DNA of 64,000 nucleotides from Chryseobacterium sp. KLBC 52 (lineage in GTDB: Bacteria; Bacteroidota; Bacteroidia; Flavobacteriales; Weeksellaceae): positions 62,001-126,000 of the forward strand of contig NZ_QDFZ01000015.1 in the NCBI RefSeq assembly GCF_003347605.1, written 5' to 3'. The notes beneath the pieces are model-generated. The model did not search any database. It was not told the origin of the DNA and saw only the letters and a list, made by a program, of their open reading frames with translations. The translations under genes and the position numbers were made by a program. Positions 24,304 to 32,864 of the stretch are shown piece after piece; the stretch's first letter is position 1; each line of letters opens with the position of its first letter.

Positions 24304-25824
24304 ATGAAAATAAATAACTTTTTAGAACTGAAAGACTTTCAAAAAATTATCATTGAGAATGAAAAAATAGAACTGGATGAATCACTTTTGTCAAGAGTAG
24401 ATAAAAGTTTTCAGTTTTTAAAAGAGTTTTCAAAAAATAAAGTAATATATGGTGTGAACACCGGTTTTGGGCCCATGGCTCAGTTTAAAATCAGTGATGA
24501 AGACACCCACCAGCTTCAGTATAACCTGATCAGAAGCCACTCTTCAGGAATCGGAAATCCGTTACCTGCAGAAGAAGTAAAAGCATGTATGCTGGCAAGA
24601 TTGAATACCTTATCATTAGGGAATTCAGGAGTACACCAGTCTGTTATTTATCTTCTTCAGGAGCTGATCAACAGGGATATTACTCCACTGATCTTTGAAC
24701 ATGGAGGAGTAGGAGCAAGCGGTGACCTTGTTCAGCTGGCTCACCTGGCTTTGGTATTAATTGGAGAAGGAGAAGTTTTTTACAATGGAGAAAGAAAATC
24801 TACCAAAGAAGTTTTTGAAACTGAAGGCTTAGAACCGATCAAAGTAGAGATCCGTGAAGGTCTTGCTTTGATGAACGGGACTTCAGTGATGTCAGGAATC
24901 GGTATTGTGAATGCTTATAAAGCCAATCAGCTTACTGATATTTCTCTTAGACTTTCTTGTGCCATCAATGAGATTGTACAGGCTTATGATGATCATTTAT
25001 CAGAAGCATTGAACGGAACTAAGAAACATTACGGTCAGCAGAAAGTGGCAGAAAGAATGCGTGCTCACCTGGCAGACAGTAAACTGATCAGAAAAAGAGA
25101 AGAACATCTTTATACCCATTTTGAAGAACAGGAAAAAGTATTCAAGGAAAAAGTTCAGGAATATTATTCATTAAGATGTGTTCCTCAGATTCTAGGTCCG
25201 GTATTGGATACATTGGAATACACAGAGAAAGTTCTTGAAAATGAGATCAATTCAGCGAATGATAACCCGATTATCAATGTTGAAGACCAGCATGTTTACC
25301 ACGGAGGAAACTTCCACGGAGATTATATCTCTCTGGAAATGGATAAACTTAAAATTGTGGTAACCAAACTTACCATGCTTGCAGAAAGACAGTTAAACTA
25401 CCTTCTGAATGCCAAAATCAACGAAATTTTGCCTCCTTTTGTCAATTTAGGTAAATTAGGTTTCAATTTCGGGATGCAGGGAGTACAATTTACGGCAACT
25501 TCTACTACAGCAGAAAGCCAGATGTTGTCAAACCCTATGTATGTTCACAGTATTCCAAACAATAATGATAATCAGGATATCGTTAGTATGGGAACAAACG
25601 CTGCTGTAATTTGCAGAAAAGTCATTGAAAATGCCTTTGAAGTTTTGGCTATTGAAGCGATTACCATTATTCAGGCGGTTGAATATCTTGGATTCCAGGA
25701 TAAGGTTTCATCCTCTACAAAAGAACTGTATGATGATATCAGAAAAATTATTCCTGCTTTCTCAGACGATATGGTCATGTATCCGTATCTGGAGGAAGTA
25801 AAGAAATATCTGAAAGGAATGTAA
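24304..25824 (+). CDS. Tyrosine ammonia-lyase (MIO-containing aromatic amino acid ammonia-lyase)
   Basis: 506 residues from the ATG that follows an in-frame TTG. The Ala-Ser-Gly triad that cyclises to the MIO electrophile is in HGGVGASGDLVQLAHL (about residues 138-140). The catalytic Tyr is in YGVNTGFGPMAQ, and NSANDNPII and the MLSNPMYVHSIPNNNDNQDI region are conserved. The selectivity loop reads LIRSHSSGIG, as I recall for the F. johnsoniae tyrosine ammonia-lyase, and the overall sequence looks very similar to it. The enzyme releases ammonia from tyrosine to give 4-coumarate, the aromatic starter of flexirubin. Histidine ammonia-lyase is the main alternative. Confidence 0.9.
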   Translation: MKINNFLELKDFQKIIIENEKIELDESLLSRVDKSFQFLKEFSKNKVIYGVNTGFGPMAQFKISDEDTHQLQYNLIRSHSSGIGNPLPAEEVKACMLARLNTLSLGNSGVHQSVIYLLQELINRDITPLIFEHGGVGASGDLVQLAHLALVLIGEGEVFYNGERKSTKEVFETEGLEPIKVEIREGLALMNGTSVMSGIGIVNAYKANQLTDISLRLSCAINEIVQAYDDHLSEALNGTKKHYGQQKVAERMRAHLADSKLIRKREEHLYTHFEEQEKVFKEKVQEYYSLRCVPQILGPVLDTLEYTEKVLENEINSANDNPIINVEDQHVYHGGNFHGDYISLEMDKLKIVVTKLTMLAERQLNYLLNAKINEILPPFVNLGKLGFNFGMQGVQFTATSTTAESQMLSNPMYVHSIPNNNDNQDIVSMGTNAAVICRKVIENAFEVLAIEAITIIQAVEYLGFQDKVSSSTKELYDDIRKIIPAFSDDMVMYPYLEEVKKYLKGM

Positions 25825-25905
25825 CTATTGGTTGCCATCAATTGTCTTTTAAAAAAGGCTTCCAGCATCAACTTAAAAAACTAAAAACGATATAAACACT
25901 AACGC

Positions 25906-26637
25906 ATGAAATGTGCAATTGTAACAGGAGGCTCCAGAGGAATCGGGAGAGCAATCTGTATAAAACTGGCTGAAGAGAAAAACTATCACATCCTTATCAA
26001 CTACGCTTCAAATGAAACGGCAGCAAACGAAACGTTGGCTAAAGTGAAAGAATTGGGCGCTACCGGAGAAATTCTTAAATTTGATGTAGGAAACCCCGAA
26101 GAAACACAAGCTGTTTTAACGGAATGGCAGGAGAAAAATCCTGATGCCGTGGTAGAAGTGATCGTCAATAATGCCGGAATCACAAGAGACGGTCTTTTTA
26201 TGTGGATGCAGAAGGAAGACTGGAACAGTGTAATCAATACAAGTCTGGACGGATTTTTCAATGTGACCAATTTTTTTATTCAAAAGCTGCTTCGTAATAA
26301 ATACGGAAGAATCATTAATATGGTTTCTGTATCGGGAGTAAAAGGAACCGCTGGTCAAACGAATTATTCTGCTGCGAAAGGTGCTTTGGTGGGAGCTACA
26401 AAAGCTCTTGCTCAGGAAGTTGCCAAAAGAAATGTTACCGTCAATGCTGTTGCTCCTGGTTTCATCAAAACAGATATGACTCAGGAATTCAATGAAGAAG
26501 AACTGAAAGCAATGATTCCTGCCAACAGATTCGGAGAAGCTGAAGAAGTGGCGGATCTTGTAGCATTTTTAGCATCTAAAAAATCTTCTTACATTACAGG
26601 AGAAGTGATTAATATTAACGGAGGAATTTATTCATAA
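25906..26637 (+). CDS. fabG: 3-oxoacyl-ACP reductase (FabG-type SDR)
   Basis: 243-residue short-chain dehydrogenase. The NADPH site is TGGSRGIGRA (7-16), NNAG is at 88-91, and the catalytic Ser, Y154 and K158 lie in NMVSVSGVKGTAGQTNYSAA then KGA. Arg residues after the glycine motif favour NADPH. It is the only ketoreductase in the locus and so must serve the repeated beta-keto reductions of the polyene chain, and possibly of the dialkylresorcinol precursors. It ends one base before the ketosynthase gene that follows. Confidence 0.9.
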   Translation: MKCAIVTGGSRGIGRAICIKLAEEKNYHILINYASNETAANETLAKVKELGATGEILKFDVGNPEETQAVLTEWQEKNPDAVVEVIVNNAGITRDGLFMWMQKEDWNSVINTSLDGFFNVTNFFIQKLLRNKYGRIINMVSVSGVKGTAGQTNYSAAKGALVGATKALAQEVAKRNVTVNAVAPGFIKTDMTQEFNEEELKAMIPANRFGEAEEVADLVAFLASKKSSYITGEVININGGIYS

Positions 26638-26638
26638 C

Positions 26639-27859
26639 ATGGAAAATAGGGTTGTAATTACCGGAATGGGAATTTATTCCTGCATCGGGACGTCTTTAGA
26701 AGAGGTCAGGGAATCCCTATATCAAGGAAAATCCGGTATTGTTTTAGATCAGGACAGAAAAGAATTTGGTTTCAGGTCTGGCCTTACGGGAGTAGTTCCG
26801 AAGCCTGACCTGAAAAATCTTTTAAACAGACGCCAGCGTGTCAGTATGGGAGAGGAGAGCGAATATGCTTATCTTGCTACATTGGATGCTTTAAAACAGG
26901 CGAATCTGGATGAAGAATTCCTAGATGCTCATGAAGTGGGGATCTTATACGGAAATGACAGTGTTTCCCAGGCAGTCGTAGAATCTATCGATATTGCAAG
27001 GGAAAAGAAAGATACAACATTGATGGGATCGGGAGCGATCTTCAAATCAATGAACTCAACGGTAACGATGAACCTTTCAACCATTTTTAAACTGAAAGGA
27101 ATCAATCTTACCATCAGCGCAGCATGCGCAAGCGGTTCCCATTCTTTGGGACTGGCTTATATGATGATCAAAAATGGTTTTCAGGATATGATTATCTGTG
27201 GGGGTGCTCAGGAAACCAACAAATATTCCATGGCGAGCTTTGACGGATTGGGAGTGTTCTCAGCCAGAGAAGATGAGCCTACAAAAGCATCCAGACCTTT
27301 CGATGCAGAAAGAGACGGATTGATTCCAAGTGGCGGAGCAGCCAGTCTGATCGTTGAAAGCTTAGAATCTGCCCAAAGAAGAGGCGCTCCGATTATTGCC
27401 GAGATTATCGGTTACGGTTTTTCTTCCAACGGAGGTCATATTTCAACGCCTAATGTAGACGGGCCGGCTTTAGCAATGGACAGAGCCTTAAAACAGTCAG
27501 GATTAAAAGCTTCAGACATCGATTATATCAACGCTCATGCAACTTCTACTCCAATTGGTGATGCCAACGAAGCGAAAGCCATCTATGAGATCTTCGGTAG
27601 CGAAGTTCCGGTAAGTTCTACTAAATCAATGACCGGACACGAGTGCTGGATGGCAGGTGCAAGTGAAGTTATCTACTCCATTCTGATGATGCAGAACGAT
27701 TTTGTGGCTCCCAATATCAATCTGGAAAACCCTGATAATGAAGCACAAAAGATAAATTTAGTCGCAAAAACAAAAAATCAAAAAATTGATGTATTTTTGT
27801 CGAATTCTTTTGGGTTTGGGGGAACCAATTCTGCACTAATAGTTAAAAAATTTGATTAA
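26639..27859 (+). CDS. Beta-ketoacyl-ACP synthase (FabB/FabF-type)
   Basis: 406 residues of the thiolase fold. The catalytic triad is complete: C163 in ISAACASGSHSLG, His in YINAHATSTPIGDANEA and His in SMTGHECWMAGASE. The last motif and the GGAQETN segment make it resemble FabB-like (KAS I) enzymes. It would condense malonyl-ACP with the growing chain. It lies between the ketoreductase and carrier-protein genes; the downstream start overlaps or abuts its 3' end. Confidence 0.9.
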   Translation: MENRVVITGMGIYSCIGTSLEEVRESLYQGKSGIVLDQDRKEFGFRSGLTGVVPKPDLKNLLNRRQRVSMGEESEYAYLATLDALKQANLDEEFLDAHEVGILYGNDSVSQAVVESIDIAREKKDTTLMGSGAIFKSMNSTVTMNLSTIFKLKGINLTISAACASGSHSLGLAYMMIKNGFQDMIICGGAQETNKYSMASFDGLGVFSAREDEPTKASRPFDAERDGLIPSGGAASLIVESLESAQRRGAPIIAEIIGYGFSSNGGHISTPNVDGPALAMDRALKQSGLKASDIDYINAHATSTPIGDANEAKAIYEIFGSEVPVSSTKSMTGHECWMAGASEVIYSILMMQNDFVAPNINLENPDNEAQKINLVAKTKNQKIDVFLSNSFGFGGTNSALIVKKFD

Positions 27860-27863
27860 AAAC

Positions 27864-28118
27864 ATGGAAAGGGAAAAAATTGTTGCTATTGTTAATGATT
27901 TTCTTGTCAACGAATTCGAGGTAGACGGAGACGAAATCAGTAACGATGCCAACCTTAAAAATACACTGGGCTTAGACAGCTTAGATTATATCGACATGGT
28001 AGTCGTGATTGAATCCAATTTCGGGGTGAAATTAGGAGAAGCAGATTTCAAAAAAATGGTAACATTTGATGATTTCTATACAACGATTGAACATAAGATT
28101 GCTGAAAAAAACGCGTAG
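27864..28118 (+). CDS. Acyl carrier protein
   Basis: 84 residues from the ATG giving MEREKIVAIVND; a TTG 12 bases upstream inside the ketosynthase gene is less likely. S39 in LGLDSLDYIDMVVVIE is the phosphopantetheine attachment site. The protein is acidic with the four-helix pattern of type II carrier proteins. It is one of two carrier proteins in the locus. By position with the ammonia-lyase, ketosynthase and ketoreductase it may carry the aryl starter or the polyene chain. A phosphopantetheinyl transferase gene was not found in the window. Confidence 0.93.
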   Translation: MEREKIVAIVNDFLVNEFEVDGDEISNDANLKNTLGLDSLDYIDMVVVIESNFGVKLGEADFKKMVTFDDFYTTIEHKIAEKNA

Positions 28119-28149
28119 TTATTGAGTAAATCTTTATTCTATAAAATGT

Positions 28150-28213
28150 GCCAATGTAACAATATCACAGTGATCCGGTAACGGACACTTCAAAAAGGTA
28201 TTATTACATTGGC
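28150..28213. repeat. Inverted repeat between carrier protein and acyltransferase genes
   Basis: GCCAATGTAA (28150-28159) and TTACATTGGC (28204-28213) form a perfect 10-bp inverted repeat with a 44-nt loop. The CAATGTAAC core is shared with the inverted repeat at 41227-41273. Confidence 0.6.
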
Positions 28214-28237
28214 TCTCTGTTATATTAAATTATAGAT

Positions 28238-29122
28238 ATGAACAAATGGAAAGGTAAATCTAAAGGAACAGTACTCGGATACAGAATATTCGTCTGGTGT
28301 ATTAGAAATATCGGGATCAGAAGTTCATATGGTGTGCTGTATTTTGTAGCAGCCTATTACTCCCTGTTTCAGACGAAAAGCAACCAATACATTCTTTATT
28401 ATTTTCAGAAAAGACTGAACTACGGATACTGGAAATCCAAAGCTTCTATTTTTAAAAGCTATTTTACTTTCGGAAAAGTTTTAATTGATAAAACCGCGAT
28501 TTCTGCCGGACTCAGAGAAAAATATACTTATGAGTTTGACGGTATTGAAAACCTCAGAAATCTTTTAGCCGCTAAAAAAGGAGGAGTGCTGATCAGTGCC
28601 CATATCGGTAATTTTGAAATTGCGGAGCATTTTTTTGCTGATATTGATTTCGACTGTCAGATCAATCTGGTCACTACAGATCAGGAAGTTACCGTCATCA
28701 AGGAATATCTTGAAAGTGTTGCTGTAAAAGAGAGCAATATCAAGTTCATTTATGTAAAAGACGACATGTCTCATATCTTTGAGATCAATCAGGCTTTGTC
28801 CAATAATGAGCTTATCTGCTTTACCGGAGACCGTTATTTCGAAGGATCCAAATATCTGGAGGCAGAACTGTTGGGAAAAAGTGCAAAATTTCCGGCCGGC
28901 CCGTTTTTGATCGCTTCAAGATTAGGTGTTCCGGTAGTATATGTTTATGTGATGAAAGAGAATAATCTTCATTACCATCTGTATGCAAGAGTGGCACAGA
29001 ATATCAAGAACCGGGATTCACAAGGGCTTTTACAGTCGTATGTGCAAAATCTTGAAACTATGGTGAAAAAATACCCGCTTCAATGGTTTAATTATTTTGA
29101 TTTTTGGGATGATGTTGATTAA
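28238..29122 (+). CDS. LpxL/HtrB-type lysophospholipid acyltransferase family protein
   Basis: 294 residues with an N-terminal hydrophobic stretch (about 25-50). The HxxxxE acyltransferase motif is in VLISAHIGNFEIAEHFF (His about residue 122), and the substrate loop in NNELICFTGDRYFEG and FPAGPFLIASRLG. LpxL-type enzymes transfer acyl groups from ACP to lipid A precursors at the inner membrane. Within this locus, between a carrier protein and a desaturase-like gene, it is a candidate for joining the polyene acyl chain to the dialkylresorcinol hydroxyl (inference). Other candidates are the PlsC domain at 53952 and the BtrH-like protein at 45776. Confidence 0.82.
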   Translation: MNKWKGKSKGTVLGYRIFVWCIRNIGIRSSYGVLYFVAAYYSLFQTKSNQYILYYFQKRLNYGYWKSKASIFKSYFTFGKVLIDKTAISAGLREKYTYEFDGIENLRNLLAAKKGGVLISAHIGNFEIAEHFFADIDFDCQINLVTTDQEVTVIKEYLESVAVKESNIKFIYVKDDMSHIFEINQALSNNELICFTGDRYFEGSKYLEAELLGKSAKFPAGPFLIASRLGVPVVYVYVMKENNLHYHLYARVAQNIKNRDSQGLLQSYVQNLETMVKKYPLQWFNYFDFWDDVD

Positions 29123-29279
29123 TTTTTCTATTTTTATCCCATAAAACGAATAAAAACTAAAACCATTAAGATGTACCGAGGTTTAAGATAACCAAAAAAA
29201 ATTCTTTGCTTACTTTACGAAAGTAATCTTTAAATATCTTAAATTCCCTGTTTCTTAATTATTAAAAGCACATTCTCTT

Positions 29280-30806
29280 TTGAAGAAAGAATATGACATA
29301 CTTGTAATCGGCAGCGGATTGGGAGGTCTTGTTTCAGCTCTTATTTTAGCGAAAGAAGGTCTGAAAGTATGCGTTCTGGAGAAAAATAACCAATATGGAG
29401 GAAATCTGCAGACCTTTTCAAGAGATAAACTTATTTTTGATACCGGAGTCCATTATCTTGGAGGTTTATCCAAAGGACAGAATCTGAACCAGTTTTTTTC
29501 CTATCTTGAAATCATGGATGATCTTGAGCTTCAGTTGATGGATGAAGACGGCTATGACAGAATCAGTTTTGGAGAAGATGAAATAGAATATCCTCATGCA
29601 CAGGGCTATCAGAATTTTGTTGAACAGCTTTCAAAGTATTTTCCCGAAGAAAAAGAAAATCTTGAAACCTATTGTGAAGAAATTCAGTATGTATGCAGCC
29701 AGTTTCCCAGATATCATGTGGTGGGAAAAGATAATTACAACGAAGAAATCCTGCACCTCAATACTAAAAGATTCATTGAGTCTGTTACCCATAATAAAAA
29801 ACTGCAGTCGGTTTTATTAGGTTCCAACTTTTTATATGCCGGAGACTCAGAGAATGTTCCCTTTTATGTACATGCTTTGACGGTAAATTCTTATATCCAA
29901 AGTGCTTACAAATGTGTGAAAGGAGGAAGCCAGATTTCTAAACTTTTAATCAGAAAACTTCGGGAATATGGAGCCGAAGTACACAAGCATTCGGAAGTTT
30001 CAGAATTTGTTTTTAATGAAAATAATACACTGACCTCTGTTAAAACAAAAAAAGGAAAAGAATACACCGCCAAACAATTTATTTCAAATATAGAAATCCG
30101 TTCCACCATTAAACTTATTGGTGAAGAAAGACTTAAAAAGTCCTTTCTGAACAGGGTTTTAAGCTGGAAGCCGGTTTCATCGTGCTTTAGCATTTACCTT
30201 GTTTTAAAACCTCACTATCTTCCGAATTTTAATTATAACAGATATCATTACTCTTCTGAAGAACAGGTTTGGAATGCATTCCAATACCGGAAAGAAACAT
30301 GGCCGGAAACGTTTATGCTTTCTTCTACACCTTCGAAACGTCATCCTGAATTCGCAGAAAGTCTGACGGCGATATCGTATATGGATTTTGATGAGGTTAA
30401 AGAATGGGAAAATACCTTCAATACCGTTGCCGATGAACATGAAAGAGGAAATGCTTATGAAAGATTTAAGCTTGAAAAAACAGAAAAAATGCTTGATGCG
30501 CTGGAAAAGAAAATTCCGAATGTAAGGCATGCCATTAAAACACTCTATACTTCCTCTCCTTTGTCTTATCGGGACTATATCGGGAATTGTGAAGGAAATA
30601 TGTATGGATACATGAAAAGCTCGGAGAATCCCCTTAAAACGATGGTTTCTCCCCGTACCAAAATTGACAATCTTTTTCTGACCGGACAATCCGTGAATAT
30701 GCATGGGATTTTAGGCGTTACTATCGGAGCTTTTAACACCTGTGCTGAGATTATCGGAAAAGAAACGATAGACATGCGGCTGACTCAAATGATTAATAAA
30801 AACTAA
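29280..30806 (+). CDS. Phytoene-desaturase/retinol-saturase-like FAD oxidoreductase
   Basis: 508 residues starting at TTG; an in-frame stop 24 bases upstream leaves no other good start. The dinucleotide-binding motif is ILVIGSGLGGLVSALILAKE, with VCVLEKNNQYGGNLQTF next. The C-terminal FAD motif is NLFLTGQSVNMHGILGVTIG. The family includes carotenoid desaturases and isomerases and all-trans-retinol 13,14-reductase. In an aryl polyene locus a role in desaturating or isomerising the conjugated chain is plausible but not shown. It ends one base before the next gene. Confidence 0.82.
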   Translation: MKKEYDILVIGSGLGGLVSALILAKEGLKVCVLEKNNQYGGNLQTFSRDKLIFDTGVHYLGGLSKGQNLNQFFSYLEIMDDLELQLMDEDGYDRISFGEDEIEYPHAQGYQNFVEQLSKYFPEEKENLETYCEEIQYVCSQFPRYHVVGKDNYNEEILHLNTKRFIESVTHNKKLQSVLLGSNFLYAGDSENVPFYVHALTVNSYIQSAYKCVKGGSQISKLLIRKLREYGAEVHKHSEVSEFVFNENNTLTSVKTKKGKEYTAKQFISNIEIRSTIKLIGEERLKKSFLNRVLSWKPVSSCFSIYLVLKPHYLPNFNYNRYHYSSEEQVWNAFQYRKETWPETFMLSSTPSKRHPEFAESLTAISYMDFDEVKEWENTFNTVADEHERGNAYERFKLEKTEKMLDALEKKIPNVRHAIKTLYTSSPLSYRDYIGNCEGNMYGYMKSSENPLKTMVSPRTKIDNLFLTGQSVNMHGILGVTIGAFNTCAEIIGKETIDMRLTQMINKN

Positions 30807-30807
30807 A

Positions 30808-32496
30808 GTGAAAAAAACTAAAACCATTTATTCATCTCACAAAAGAATTTTTCTTTATCTCACTTTTTGTGTTTTCCTCACATCTTGCGGAATCTCAAAG
30901 TCTGTCAAACATATTCCCGAAGTACAACAATATGCTCTGGAAGTTCCGAAAGTAAACCAGATCAATGACAGTACATTCAGCTACAATCAGAATTATCTTA
31001 CCAAAAACAAACAGCAGCTCTGGGAACTTTATATTAAAGGAAACCCTTTGCAGCTCGGATATAACAGCGGAGCATTGACGCAAAGCTTAATGCAGAAACA
31101 GGAAAACATTTTCTTTTCAAAAGTGGAAGGTTTTGTACCCTCAAAATTCAGGCAAGGACTGCTAAGAGGTTTTTTAAAATGGTACAACAGAAAAATGTAC
31201 CTCAATGTAAGAGAAGATTATCAGGCAGAATTATTTGGCTTGTCACAGTATTCATCCGATCAGTATGACTTTATTGCTCCCAAATATTTAAGAAACCTTT
31301 ACCTGCACGGAGCTCATGATATCGGGCATGCCATGCAGGATCTTGCCATGGTAGGATGTACATCTCTTGCTGTATGGAATGAGAATACGGAAGATGGAGA
31401 ATTGTTGATTGGAAGAAATTTCGACTTTTATGTGGGAGACGATTTTGCTAAAAATAAATTGGTAGAATTTGTGCAACCCGAAGAAGGAATTCCCTATATG
31501 TCGGTAAGCTGGCCGGGAATGATTGGTGTGGTTTCAGGAATGAATAAAGAAGGAATTACTGTGACCATTAATGCCGGAAAATCAAAAATTCCTTTAACGG
31601 CAAAGACTCCGATTTCCCTGGTTACAAGAGAGATATTACAGTATGCAAAAAATATAGAAGAAGCTATTGCCATTGCTCAAAAAAGAAAGGTATTTGTTTC
31701 AGAATCCATTCTTGTGGGAAGTGCAGCAGATAAAAATGCAGTCATTATTGAAGTTTCACCTAAAAATTTCGGAGTGTACAGCGTGCAGAATACCAGCAGA
31801 GTTCTTTGCACCAATCATTTCCAGTCTGAAGCTTATAAAGATGACAAAAGAAATCAGAAGCAGATTGAAGAAAGCCATTCTAAATACCGCTATGAAAAAC
31901 TTCAGGAGCTTTTGCAGAAAGAAAAGAAGATCACTCCCGAAAAGATGGCTTCCATTTTAAGAAATAAATCCGGTTTAAAAGAGGAAAGTATCGGTTACGG
32001 TAATGAAAAAGCACTCAATCAGCTATTAGCTCACCATGCCGTTATATTTTCACCTCAGAAAAAACTGGTTTGGGTTTCTTCCAATCCTTATCAGCTTGGA
32101 GAATTTGTTTGTTATGACCTGACTGAGATTTTTTCCGGTAAACAGTTATCGCAAAGTCTGCTGGCCAAAACAGAACTGAATATTGCAAGAGATCCGTTTG
32201 CTGATTCTGAAGAATTTCAACACTATGAACTGTCCAAATTGTACGGTAAAGAAATCAACGAGGCCGCTGATGATAAAAACACGCTGTTGACAGATGATGT
32301 AATCCCATCGTATCAGGCTATGAACCCCGATTTTTGGCTGGTCTATTATCAATCAGGAAAGTATTATTTTAGCAAAAAAGAATATTCGAAGGCAAAGATG
32401 GAGTTTGAGAAAGCATTGACGAAAGAAATTACAACAGTTCCCGACAGAAAAGATGTTGAAAAATACCTGAAGAAAACTTTAAAGAAACTGAAATGA
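30808..32496 (+). CDS. Lipoprotein with a C45-type Ntn-hydrolase (acyltransferase/acylase) domain
   Basis: 562 residues, GTG start one base after the previous stop. The signal peptide ends in the lipobox FLTSC (C27), so the protein is lipid-anchored. The Ntn domain begins at C184 in MVGCTSLAVWNEN, followed by GELLIGRNFDFYVGD, the pattern of the peptidase C45/acyl-CoA:6-aminopenicillanate acyltransferase family. These proteins mature by self-cleavage before the Cys. A C-terminal segment (about 505-562) looks like a TPR-type helical pair. An envelope amide or ester hydrolase, or an acyltransferase acting on the pigment, is possible. The two genes downstream overlap or follow it closely. Confidence 0.78.
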   Translation: MKKTKTIYSSHKRIFLYLTFCVFLTSCGISKSVKHIPEVQQYALEVPKVNQINDSTFSYNQNYLTKNKQQLWELYIKGNPLQLGYNSGALTQSLMQKQENIFFSKVEGFVPSKFRQGLLRGFLKWYNRKMYLNVREDYQAELFGLSQYSSDQYDFIAPKYLRNLYLHGAHDIGHAMQDLAMVGCTSLAVWNENTEDGELLIGRNFDFYVGDDFAKNKLVEFVQPEEGIPYMSVSWPGMIGVVSGMNKEGITVTINAGKSKIPLTAKTPISLVTREILQYAKNIEEAIAIAQKRKVFVSESILVGSAADKNAVIIEVSPKNFGVYSVQNTSRVLCTNHFQSEAYKDDKRNQKQIEESHSKYRYEKLQELLQKEKKITPEKMASILRNKSGLKEESIGYGNEKALNQLLAHHAVIFSPQKKLVWVSSNPYQLGEFVCYDLTEIFSGKQLSQSLLAKTELNIARDPFADSEEFQHYELSKLYGKEINEAADDKNTLLTDDVIPSYQAMNPDFWLVYYQSGKYYFSKKEYSKAKMEFEKALTKEITTVPDRKDVEKYLKKTLKKLK

Positions 32497-32858
32497 TCCC
32501 CAAATATATAAAACTGCTGTTCTGTATTCCTTTTGTTATTATCATCTGCTATTCTGTGTATTTGTGCACCGTTTACAGCTCAATACCTGACACCATTACT
32601 ATTCACGGGTACGGAAGTATGAAGGACAATTATGGAAGCAAAATCTTTCTTGTGTTTCCCGTATTGATGAATCTGGCTGTTCTTTTATTTATCTGGTTGA
32701 TCATCAGAAGGCCTGATAAAATAAAATTTACTTTTGAAATCAATGAGGAGGAAAGAGAAAAAACATATCATATCACCCAGCTCGCTCTGGTTATTATTTC
32801 GATATTTGTTACCATCATGATGACACCACTATCATTTGCTGATGTGGTCTTTAAATAA
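32493..32858 (+). CDS. Small DUF1648-like membrane protein
   Basis: 121 residues with three predicted transmembrane helices (about 8-28, 50-72 and 93-113). The segment SSIPDTITIHGYGSMKDNYG resembles the loop of DUF1648 membrane proteins (PDxxxxHWG type). Its ATG overlaps the stop of the C45 lipoprotein gene (ATGA), so it is coupled to it. No function is known. It is followed after six bases by a hydrolase gene. Confidence 0.7.
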   Translation: MIPKYIKLLFCIPFVIIICYSVYLCTVYSSIPDTITIHGYGSMKDNYGSKIFLVFPVLMNLAVLLFIWLIIRRPDKIKFTFEINEEEREKTYHITQLALVIISIFVTIMMTPLSFADVVFK

Positions 32859-32864
32859 TTGATT

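Noticed and set aside
24304..25824. Histidine ammonia-lyase (hutH)
   Set aside because: No other hut genes are present; the selectivity loop LIRSHSSGIG and overall similarity match my recollection of F. johnsoniae tyrosine ammonia-lyase, and the gene lies in a flexirubin locus.
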